From Hirsutella rhossiliensis (lineage: Eukaryota; Ascomycota; Sordariomycetes; Hypocreales; Ophiocordycipitaceae), in the NCBI RefSeq assembly GCF_020360975.1, contig NW_025408682.1, forward strand, positions 1,470,501 through 1,534,500: a stretch of DNA of 64,000 bases, in the 5' to 3' direction. The notes beneath the pieces were generated by a model. The model was not told where the DNA came from, ran no database searches, and worked only from the letters and a program-made list of their open reading frames with translations. This document shows positions 18,548-27,299 of this stretch, one piece after another. Each line of letters begins with the position of its first letter. The stretch's first letter is position 1. The position numbers and the translations under genes are program-made.

Positions 18548-20274
18548 GTGTATGTGTATGTGTATTTCACCCGGAGGATTTCTCCTATAGGGCCTAGACG
18601 TAAAAGCTACTGACATTTCAATACATTAATGCGTAACACCTTAAGCCCCACGGGTCAGCATACGCTACACCAACCTCGCCGCTACTCGCTCCGTGACAGG
18701 CCTGCTTGAAGGCCAATTTCTCCAAGTGTTCAGCGTCCTACCTTCAGCAGCTGAAGCGCGGTCTGTCGAAATCGAAGTCGAATACCTGTGTGTTAGTATT
18801 GTTGAAGGTTAGTGCCATAATCGATCCTAAGTGGATTCTCACTTCCGCTGCTTAGCCCGAAGGGCCAGACGCTGCCTGCGTCTCATCCCCAGGGTTCCGC
18901 GCCCGACAGTTCCGGCTGTACGATTCGTGTGGTCCACCGCAGGGCACGCACTTTGGCACTGTCTCCTTGCATTCTCTGTGGTGATGTTCTGCTTTCGCGC
19001 ATCTGCCACATCTTTGCGGCTTCTTGCATGAAAACGCCTTGTGTCCCATCTCTTGACAGTTGATGCACTGAATCGGTCCTACGCGGCGTTCAAAAACATT
19101 GGTGCAGGCGGACTCTCCCGCAACATCGAACCACACGCCGTCCAGAAGTCTTTGCGCGTCACTCTCTTTGGTGACATAGATCACCATTGACCCGTACGCT
19201 TTGGCTTTCTCTGTTGCTAAGCCAGGTGATCTTGGCAATCGTGACGTAATTCTCGGCTCCGAGCGCCTCAGCTGCGCCCGGCAGAACGTTGCCTTCGGCG
19301 TCCAGCACTGCGGTACGCTTGGTGTTGTCGACTTTGACAGGGTAAAGCTGATCTCTCAGTACCCTGGCTCCCGAAGTTACCGTCTTCTGCGCTGCTTCCT
19401 TGACCTGCTTCAACTCGGTTTGGTCTCTGCATAAAATTTTGATCCGGTCGGGGTTTCGAGCGTCTGTCACGACCGCTGGGCATTTCCAAGTCTCCTGCCT
19501 CTGACTCTTTCTCATGTCGCTCTCTATGGCCTTTCGGATGTTGCCGATCTGCGTCTGGCACCTGTCCGCTTCTTCGACTCGTGATGTGTCCACCGTACAG
19601 TAGAGACTATCGCTGACGGCTGTTCGTGCCGATTTAGCTGCTGGTACGGTGCCCCGGTTCATTGTCTGGATCGTCGGCGATGACCCTGCAGCGCTCGCAT
19701 ACGACATCTGCGGACTGCTCTGCAGAGAAGATGCGGGCGTAGCCAGGGTCTCTAACTGCGCTCGGATGTGACGAAGCTCATCTCTCATCTCTTTCCCTTG
19801 TTGATCCATTTCCTGGATCATCTGCTGTTGCTTGGATATGATCTCGTTCTGCGCATCTATCGCTCGGCTGAGCTTTGCGTTTCTTGACGTGACTCGCTCA
19901 AGAGTTCGAGAACTTTCTGGAGCATGGCTCGGCCTTCGTTCGCGCCACTGCTGCTGCTGGCAACTTTGCGCCGCTCAGTCGCGTCACTGATGGCGACATC
20001 GTCCGAGGCAATGCGCGTTGCAAGCCTAGTTGCGCGTGTTGTCTTCTCAGCCAGATCGTCGGGCTGTCGCGCGGCTTCTCGAATTTTGGTGCTTGGCCTC
20101 ACGACGCGTGTCGATCTTTTCGCGGGTGTCGACGCAGGCGACGCGCTTCGCCCCACCATGATCACGGCCTCAGCCGGCGTCTCCATGATGAGGCCCCTCA
20201 ATGCCTAGCTGGCGTTCGCTTCAGGCTTCTTGTCGAGTTCGTCGGATCCCCCCCTCTGCCCGAGTACGTCTTCC
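18548..20274 (-). mobile_element. Tad-like LINE derivative, copy 3
   Basis: Flanked by a perfect 12-bp target duplication CAGAATGTCGGT (18,536-18,547 and 20,275-20,286). The structure matches copies 1 and 2: simple TGTATG-type tail at the left (3') end, 3' region, ORF2 stub, ORF1, and a 5' leader. The leader beyond the shared GACGAACTCGAC start is about 30 bp and differs from the shorter leader of copy 2. RT and endonuclease are absent. Confidence 0.92.
18852..20186 (-). pseudogene. LINE ORF1 (gag-like), frameshifted
   Basis: Same gene as 9,703-11,052, with the same two internal deletions as copy 1 (one A near 19,875 and GA near 19,213), plus the extra C that shortens the end. It has private substitutions, for example Phe to Tyr/Ile-type changes near the first knuckle, where the text reads CINCQEMGHKAFSC instead of CFNCQ. 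Zinc-knuckle region about 18,900-19,070. Confidence 0.88.
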
Positions 20275-20303
20275 CAGAATGTCGGTCTTTGTGATTGATT
20301 GTC

Positions 20304-20798
20304 TTGGCGGGCCCTATAGGGGACCAGTCTCCTGTCTAGAATCGACCCACACTTCAATTCGACAATCGGTTGGGACCGCATGACTAATCCCGATCCCGAC
20401 GTGATTCCCCCACAGGGACCGGTCTCCTGTTACCAGCGACCGGCGACAGTTGTCCGGTATGGTGCCAGCAACTATAGTAAACCGAGTTTTAAGGTGCTAG
20501 TAACAATGTCGCAGGCCGAGACCAGGATACCAGTAACAGCACTAGGGCGCTTACTGGTCGCTTAAAGATGCCGGTAACCGCCAGGCTAAAGTTACCAGGA
20601 CCCTTGAGGTGCCTGTAACTGCTGTGCTCTCGCTGCTGGTAGCGAGGAGCACGCCTATATTTGGTTGCCAGCAGCCGACCAGGTGACTGTCAGACCTGAG
20701 CGCTAAGGGTGTCACGCGCGCCATCACGTGACAGTGGTACTTTTGTCCTTCACGCGATGAAGCCTCACAGGAGACCGGTCCCCTATGGGGCCCGCCAA
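20304..20798. mobile_element. 495-bp MITE with 32-bp TIRs
   Basis: The inverted termini 20,304-20,335 and 20,767-20,798 match at 30 of 32 positions and start TTGGCGGGCCC. The same GGACCGGTCTCCTGT segment recurs once internally near 20,411. The inside holds no gene but repeats a GTAAC motif, as in GGTGCTAGTAAC, GATACCAGTAAC, GATGCCGGTAAC and GGTGCCTGTAAC. No clear target duplication was found, so the superfamily is unknown. Confidence 0.8.
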
Positions 20799-21744
20799 TG
20801 CCTTTTCGGAACGAGCTTGAGAGCATGAGAAGGCGGCTGGCTTGTGAAATGAAGGAATGAGCCTGACACAAACACTTGTCTTGTGCGCCTAACACCTACC
20901 CAACACATGCGCGGTAGGTGGCGATGAAGCTCTGGGTAGGTATCGTGTAATGGCCTTGGGGTCATAGGCCATTGTAGATGCCCTTTCAGGTGTCTTTTTG
21001 AAGGGAAAGGAGGAAAGAGAAGAGTGTGAGCGTGGGTGCCGAGCAGTGAGCTATATAGGCAATTGGGAGACTGTTTTATAGGCGCTGGTGGCGGCTGCGT
21101 GTGACCAATTTTTTGCTTTTCAGGGTTGAAGGTGCTGCGCACAGGCACTGGCTTACAGCTAGACCCCGCGTTTGATGGCATTGCAGTCTAACGCCGTTTG
21201 TGACCTCATTTCTTCATATGTTTAACCTTGAATCCTCCTCTGGTAGTAACAATGAAACGCTCTTCACGACTATCGATTACTCAAGATAGAACAATATGGC
21301 CACATATTCCGTGCTAAAATTTTCGCCTCTGCTGCCTGTGGCCGAAGCATTACCCAGCACCCGCTCCAGCCGCCCCACAGTCAGTAGGGTCAGCTACAGC
21401 CCGCACCAACTTCAACCAGCGTACCAGGGTCCATCCAAGCTGTCATTGCCCGGTGCGATGTTGAGAGAATAAGATTTGTGTCTTGTTCGGCGTCGATGAT
21501 ATAGGCAGATCGCCCCATCATATAATCCTGTATCTCAACATCGACCATGAATCCAGGTTTGTGTCACGTGCCAGCTGAAGCAGACCTCCGAGACATTTCG
21601 GAGGTAAGCGTCAGAAACGGGAGGATGCTATTATGTTAAAAGGATCCCACCTCTCAAGCGTTGAATAGGCTCTTTAGAGATCAACAATTGCATCACTGGC
21701 CCCCGTTCTTCACTCTCTGTTTCGTCGTGATTGTGCGCCTCTCG
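20799..21744. other. Non-coding, no gene recognised
   Basis: Only low-complexity Pro/Ser-rich frames on the minus strand (20,783-21,181) and short frames elsewhere, none with a recognisable domain. A small hairpin (CCTCCGA…TTCGGAGG) lies near 21,583. Confidence 0.45.
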
Positions 21745-22440
21745 CTTACCCCGCAACCGTTATCATCGCTTTACTTGCCTTCTTGCTTTTTCTGCTTCTT
21801 CCCGGCTGCGGGATGGTGCCCGAATGGCCGATTTCTTTGCCTACCTTCATGCATGCTTTAGTTCCTAGCGCTACCGCCTGCTTGCGTCTTTTTCTCTCGC
21901 CTCTGTCTTTGTCTTGTTTGTCTCTCAAATCTTCGGTCTTCGTTCTTCAAGGCTCTTCGCGCAATCCATGAGGGGTTGCCTTACCTGTACCTGTGGGCTT
22001 GTAGTAAGCGGTGACCAATGTAGTAGGCGGTGGCCTATCGTAGTAGCTGGTGACCAATGTAGTAGGCGGTGACCAATGTGGTAGGCGGTGACCAATGTGG
22101 TAGGCGGTGACCAATATAGTAGGCGGTGACCAATGTAGTAGGCCGTGACCTATTGAAGTAGGCGGTGACCATGGCAGGAGGCTCACAGGTAAGTCAACCC
22201 CTTATGGTTGCGCAAAGAGCCCTGAGGAACGAAGATGGAGGTTGGAATAAAAAACCGAAAGGTAGGCAGTAGCTTTAGAAACTAAAGCATGCAAGAATGT
22301 AAGTAAAGAAAGGGGCCATTGTTGGAAGAGACAGCTGGTCTCCTCCAAAGCTGGTCTCCTCCAACAGCCATTAAAAAAGCAAGAACGTAGCTAAAGCGGT
22401 GTCAGGCTGCGGGTAACAGAAGAGGAAGGGAATATAAGGA
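21745..22440. mobile_element. Foldback-like element with minisatellite core
   Basis: Two imperfect inverted arms of roughly 250 bp (about 21,745-21,998 and 22,175-22,440) surround a tandem array. Clear arm matches include GCATGCTTTAGTT…GCTAC and the inner parts GGGGTTG(C/A)CTTACCTGT with GGCTCTT(C/T)GCGCAA. There is no transposase or other ORF. Long inverted arms with internal tandem repeats are the hallmark of foldback elements. The outer boundaries are approximate and no TSD was identified. Confidence 0.7.
21998..22171. repeat. 19-bp minisatellite, about nine units
   Basis: The unit GTAGTAGGCGGTGACCAAT is repeated with variants (GTGGTAGG…, …ACCTATTGAA). It forms the loop of the foldback-like element. 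Confidence 0.92.
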
Positions 22441-22648
22441 AGGTACATAGGCAAGATTTCCAGAGAAAAGCAGCCGCTCTTCACCTTAGTCACCGATCCA
22501 GGCACTCGGCCTGCGGCCTCGCGGTCGGCCTGGGCGGCCAGGCGGGAGGAGCGAGAAGGGAAGTGGACGGGATGCGGCTGCCTGGCCAGGGCGAGCGCTT
22601 CGTCGACGGCCGGTCACAGATAGACAGATACACTGGTAGGAGAAGGAG
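22441..22648. other. Flank of helicase relic
   Basis: GC-rich sequence leading into the helicase relic; no helicase motif I (GxGKT) is readable, so the relic is 5'-truncated. Confidence 0.4.
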
Positions 22649-23365
22649 GTGTTAGTAATTGACGAGGTTAGCATGCACGAGGCGCGAACGCTACACGCGG
22701 CCAACAAGCGGCTCTGCCGGCTGCGGGGGTCGCCTCAAGACTTTAGCAGGGTCCCGGCAGCGATCCTCTACGGCGACTTCCACCAGTTCCGGCCGGTGCA
22801 AGTGCGGTCGATCGTGCTGCCAAGCGTGGCCATGCCGTAGGGCGAAGACAGGGCGTTCGCGGCCGAGCAGCGGCGGCAGCACGACAAGGCGCACGCGCTA
22901 TAGAGGAGGTTCACGACGGTCATCATGCTAGACAAGCAGATACGGGCCGCCGGCGACCCGGAGCTGCGGCGGCTGCTCGGCGGATCCGGCGGGGCAGGAC
23001 CCGTCAGACCTAAACCTGCTAAACTCGAGGTGCCATAGGGAGGGCAGGCGGATTTCGTGGGAGACAGGCCTGACGGCAGTGACGCCGCTGACAGGAACCG
23101 CTGGAAACTTCACCTAGAGGCGGCGCGCGACTTCCTCTCCAAGAACAAGTAGAAGGAGGGCGCGCCGATGGGGGAGGAGGCGGTGCTAGTGCTAGGCTAC
23201 GACGACGACAGCGCGACCCCAGTGCCGGCCGTCCTCGTCTTCGTGCCCGGCATGCCAGTCGTCATAAACCAGAACACGCACCAGGGGCTAAAGCCGGTGA
23301 ACGGGGCCAGGTACACGGTGGTAGACGCGAAGGTGGTGAAGTTGGATTACCACCCAGATGACTAG
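22649..23365 (+). pseudogene. PIF1-like helicase fragment with TAG lesions
   Basis: Middle and C-terminal part of a fungal PIF1/RecD2-type DNA helicase, as found in Helitrons and in host expansions. Visible: Walker B VLVIDEVSM, motif III GDFHQFRPV, EQRRQHDKAHAL and RFTTVIMLDKQIRAAGDPEL, RNRWKL, then a conserved C-terminal block VLGYDDDSATPVPAVLVFVPGMPV and NQNTHQGLKPVNG. Walker A and the N-terminus are missing. The frame is continuous except for four in-frame TAG codons (near 22,838, 22,902, 23,037 and 23,151). At least three lie where the family has Trp, so TGG became TAG, the change made by CpA-to-TpA mutation on the other strand. Dead. Confidence 0.85.
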
Positions 23366-23587
23366 AGATACCTACTTTCCTCGTGAAGTGCCACATCAAG
23401 TCAAAATGCAAACTTATTGCTTATTTTACTACGTTTGATACTCACAATTTAGTCCGGTCCAAGCCATCATGAACGACATCAATCCTTTCAGCCCCTCCTT
23501 CTGGCATAGAAAGGGAGCGGGTGCGAAAGCAGGTCAATACCGGTACTTGAAATGAAGAAACTATGCATAGAGCCTACTATGAGCGGC
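23366..23587. other. No gene recognised
   Basis: Short AT-richer stretch behind the helicase relic; no ORF, repeat or motif found. Confidence 0.4.
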
Positions 23588-23938
23588 TCACTTCGGACGA
23601 GGCCGATGTTGTTGCGCTGAGGAACCCGACGATATCCCCGTGTAGCGATCAGGACTTTCACGACCATATTGAATGATTATTTTCGTGAATTTATGGATTG
23701 GGCTTCGGGGCAGATAGTATTGCATCTCTGCACCTGCTAGCATACGGAGACTTCTCATTCCAGGGTCATCTTGGAGGGGGAGTCGAGGCAAGTTGTGCAC
23801 GTGCTGCAGAAGAGCGGAGGAGGAACCAAAGGACCTTTGGCATCTGGAGCAATATGAATGGCGGCTAGACTCGTGCGGGTGTTGCCTCGGCGCCGCTTTA
23901 GACACGGAGTCCCTATTACATCTTGCACAATACTCCAT
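23588..23938 (-). CDS. C2H2-like zinc-finger protein, maybe partial
   Basis: ATG at 23,938 (the open frame continues to a TTG); about 116 residues. The N-terminal 50 residues contain two finger-like units: YCARCNRDSVSKAAPRQHPH and YCSRCQRSFGSSSALLQHVH, i.e. C-x2-C…H-x1-H pairs like those in fungal proteins with degenerate C2H2 fingers. The rest is basic and unrecognised. It may be the first exon of a longer gene or a fragment left by rearrangement. There are no neighbours of related function; the helicase relic lies 220 bp away on the other strand. Confidence 0.45.
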   Translation of the reverse strand: MEYCARCNRDSVSKAAPRQHPHESSRHSYCSRCQRSFGSSSALLQHVHNLPRLPLQDDPGMRSLRMLAGAEMQYYLPRSPIHKFTKIIIQYGRESPDRYTGISSGSSAQQHRPRPK

Positions 23939-24219
23939 GGCAGCCGACAATCAAGATAAAGGAGAGGCTAGTGTTTCGTGATTGGGTCAGAACGGAAAGA
24001 CCGGAAGGAGATACCGCGTCTTATCTTATGGCTGAGTGCACTTGCGCGTGGCCGTGAGAGGTGTCGTACGATAACTAGTTAGACGATGGTTGCCATAATT
24101 GTTTTGCTTCTGCAGTACGTACGTAAATCCAACCCAAAAAGCGCCACACCGACATTATTTCACTATCTACAGCTCCAAAAAAGAATGTAAAGGTCCGCAG
24201 TGTCGTCAAGCAACAAACA
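23939..24219. other. Intergenic
   Basis: No ORF or repeat recognised between the finger ORF and the 3' end of the SANT gene. Confidence 0.4.
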
Positions 24220-25865
24220 TCATTCGCTGTGCTTCAGCTTAGTGCAATAGTGCACCTGCAGGCATCCACGAGACCGCCCTGGAAACGTGTCATTGAAACG
24301 CTTATGGATCTCCGCCCACGAGAGGTTGCCCTGTTCCTTCCTCAGCTTGGTGAGTAGGTTATCTTCTTCGCGCGTGAACCTGGCTCTCGTGCCGGAAGTC
24401 CGCCCTGCCTGACCGCCAGTCGCTCTGGTAGTCGTAGTACGGCGCGCATTACCTGTGGGAACACTTCCTTGGCTGTGCGATGTGCAAAATGGCCATTCAA
24501 ATTGTAGCTGGAATGTGCCCACGCCATCCACGATGACCCGCTTGAATATGACGTTCTGCAGAGGCCACTCCTCAAATGTTGCGGCGGATGTCCCCACGTT
24601 TCCGTCTTCAGATGAGTCGTGCGACGCTGGCGGACTACGTGCTGACGTGTATTTGACCTTTCGCATCGGTGGGAAACGGGATACGTTGCTGCTGCAGCGC
24701 TGGGGCTTCGTAGTAGCAGAATCATGCCTAACCTTCCGACGTTTGCGCGGAGATTGCTCAGTGGGGTCGTTGGCGTCGCAGGCCACGCCGTCCTCCTGGC
24801 CGCCCCTTTCGCCGCTGTTCGCCGCGGCGGGACAATACTCCGTGTCGATGTGCGCCGCCGGAATGGTCGTCGTGATCGTCGGAAGCATCCATCTGACATC
24901 GCTGGGCCTTGCTGCCAATCTCACAATCACCTTGGGCTAGGTTACTGTCACTTTGATTCGCGCTCTCGGGGGAGTACAATCCCTGAGCCTCTGGCAGTGG
25001 GTTGATTGGATACTGGGACTCGGTTTCCGCACTGTGATCCTCATAGGCGCCGGCTTCAAGGTCTTGTCTTGCTGAAATCCCCAGGGATTGCTGTTTTGAG
25101 GCGTAATCCTCGTGTGTTTCGGAAACGTTGCCGAGTTGTGTGAGAATGCTACTCGTAGGCAGATAGTCCAGTTGATTTAGAATGCTCTTGGCAGGGCTCT
25201 GCGACGCTTCATCCGCTCGGGGCAAGCTGTGTGCAGGCGGCATCGGGGCCAGCACAGGCGAAGGCGCTGTAGGGCTGCTTGGGACCGATATTGATGTTGA
25301 TGGTCTGGTGCCCATCGTGGCCTTTCTACTAGCTTGATTGACCGTTGATGAACCTGGCCGGCGGGATTCCTCGGCCTCACCGGCTCCGTCAGACACCGTG
25401 CCGAGGCATTCTAGCCCATTCGTCAACCCCCCGACTCATAGGTAACAAGGTGTGCAAGAACTTACCTACACCATTGGGGCTACCAGTCTGTGCTTTAGCT
25501 ACAGATGTGACGACGGCGTTGGCCGACGGAAGTGTATCAAGAGACCGCGAGTCATCCATGTCCTGACCATCACGACCATCGCCCTCACCCCCAACTTGGT
25601 CATCTGCATCATCAGCCTCAGATTCCGTATCAGATGGAATCGTTATCGGCCCATCTGAATGTCGCCCGCAGACGGCGGGTATACGGTTTAAGCCTGCCTC
25701 TGCCTCAGGGGACAAAGCTTGTCGCGAGGTCGTAGAAGTGAATGGATGCCACTGCTGCGTTGATGGCCGCGGTGGCCTTGGCTGTGGCTGCTTCGTCTGC
25801 CTGCCGCCCCCCGGGGGAGGAACCCAAAAGGCTTGGCCATCGAGAGTGATGGTAGAAGTCATCAT
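24220..25865 (-). CDS. SANT/Myb-domain protein (putative DNA-binding)
   Basis: Exon 1 runs 25,865-25,466 (ATG; MMTSTITLDGQAFWVPPPGGG). Intron 1 is 55 bp (25,465-25,411; GTAAGT donor, TTGAC branch site, CTAG acceptor) and is in phase. Exon 2 continues through a Ser/Pro-rich, probably disordered region. The C-terminal module (from about 24,892) is in another frame; an in-phase 85-bp GT-AG interval at 24,977-24,893 would join it and give 501 residues, but this second junction is weak and a frameshift is possible. The C-terminus carries a basic PRKRRKVRHD nuclear-signal-like patch and a SANT/Myb-like domain (RARFTREEDNLLTKLRKEQ, LSWAEIHKRF, FPGRSRGCLQVHYCTKLK), a type frequent in fungal regulators. 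A role as nuclear DNA-binding protein is inferred. There are no RIP-type stops. Confidence 0.65.
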
Positions 25866-27294
25866 CAGGGTGGGCGAATCTTTCGTGGGAGCAAGTGACG
25901 CTGTTCGCCTACGAACAGTCGGAGAACTTTGCTGAGAAGCATCATTAGGAGCACGAGTGCCAGATGCCTTAAATATGCGAGCGAGCCGCGCTCACCACTC
26001 TAGCCGACGCTCCCCTCACCTCGGCTCAAATATACTCCCCAGGCTCCAGGTGCTCTCGGGCTTTCGCATTGTTCCGTCCGTCCGTCCGTCCGAAACAACG
26101 TACAGGGCCAGACCCGCGTGAGCTAGCCTCTTATTTCTACCGTCACTCTCTGCCAATCATGCAGCTGTCGGACCACACCGAACGCGGCCAGAAGGATGCT
26201 GCAGAATCCTCCTCGCAACCCTACTGTAGACCGGCTCACGCTGTTGGCGGCCCGTTGCACTCGGCAGCTCCGAGTCAGCCTCAGGCTCCGCACGTTGGTC
26301 CTTGGTTGGCATTGGTGCTCCCGTCCCGTCATTATATTCTGCGGCCTAGATTGAAGGATGAGGCTCGGCACCCAGTCATAGGCGTCCTTGGAGCGCCTTT
26401 TCTCAGCGTGCGTTTGGCGTAGCAATATGTGCCGCGTCGCCTCCACGCGACCCTCCATCAACGGCTGAAATCAATAAAAGGGGGCTTGGTCATGCCTTGG
26501 ACAGTGCATCGGAAAGAGTCCGGCCGAGGGAACGCCGGGCCGTGTCCCTCGTATTGACAGACCATGCGCTGGCCTTTCCTCCTTGTGTCACACTGGTCCG
26601 TGGCGCGAAAGGGGTGATTCAGCTCGTCAGGGGTGGCGCCGGTCTGGCCGTGTTGGTCAATGGACCTGCCCCTTGTGTCACGCGTTGGCGCCATCAGCAA
26701 CCGCGCATTTTCGTGACCGACTGAGGGGCTCATGGGCTTCCTTTACCCACCAAATAGGGGCTGGCGTCCGGAGGGGCAGCCGTGACGGCAAGAGACAAGA
26801 CAGTCCGAGGTCAGGTTAGGGACAGAACTTGTAGCTGGACGGATGACAACACCCAGACATGACAGCTTGATTCAAGTCAAAGAAAGCGCATTACGTGACG
26901 ATAAAGACACGTATGCTCAGCAGTAGCAGTAGCGGCGGCGGCATTTCTAGAAGAAAGGGGCGGAGACGCGTCTGGCGGTGGAGGGCGAAGCGAAGAGGTC
27001 TGCACAGAGGTCGGCGGTAGACTGGCGGTGCAGGCGAGATGAAGACGGCGTGCATAAGGAAGGCGGGCGGAGGCGGAGGGCAGGGTGCGGCAGCAAGCAA
27101 GGGCCGAGCGTGTTGTGGAAGGAGAGAGAAGTCAAGAGTACATGTCGACGAGCGAGGGCAGGTGTTGAGATATTTATATTCCTGCCATGTTGAGCGTCAC
27201 AACCAGGATCACGGGGCACGGGCGGGGTCAGGGCGGCGGCGGCGCGATACCCGATCGGGGAGGGGCCATTTCCGGAGGCGGAAGCAGCGTGGTG
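25866..27294. other. Upstream region and GC-rich flank
   Basis: Contains the upstream region of the SANT gene and no recognisable gene. A (CCGT)4 microsatellite lies near 26,075-26,092. Several 70-115-codon frames on both strands (for example 26,069-26,422) lack domains and look like chance frames in GC-rich DNA. It ends at the abrupt change to AT-rich sequence. Confidence 0.45.
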
Positions 27295-27299
27295 GAGAT

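Noticed and set aside
20783..21181. Pro/Ser-rich 132-codon minus-strand ORF
   Set aside because: Overlaps the MITE terminus, low complexity, no domain and no sign of splicing.
21998..22171. CRISPR array
   Set aside because: Contiguous 19-bp tandem units without unique spacers, in a eukaryotic context.
26069..26461. Overlapping ORFs of about 115 codons on both strands
   Set aside because: No recognisable domain; typical of GC-rich non-coding DNA.
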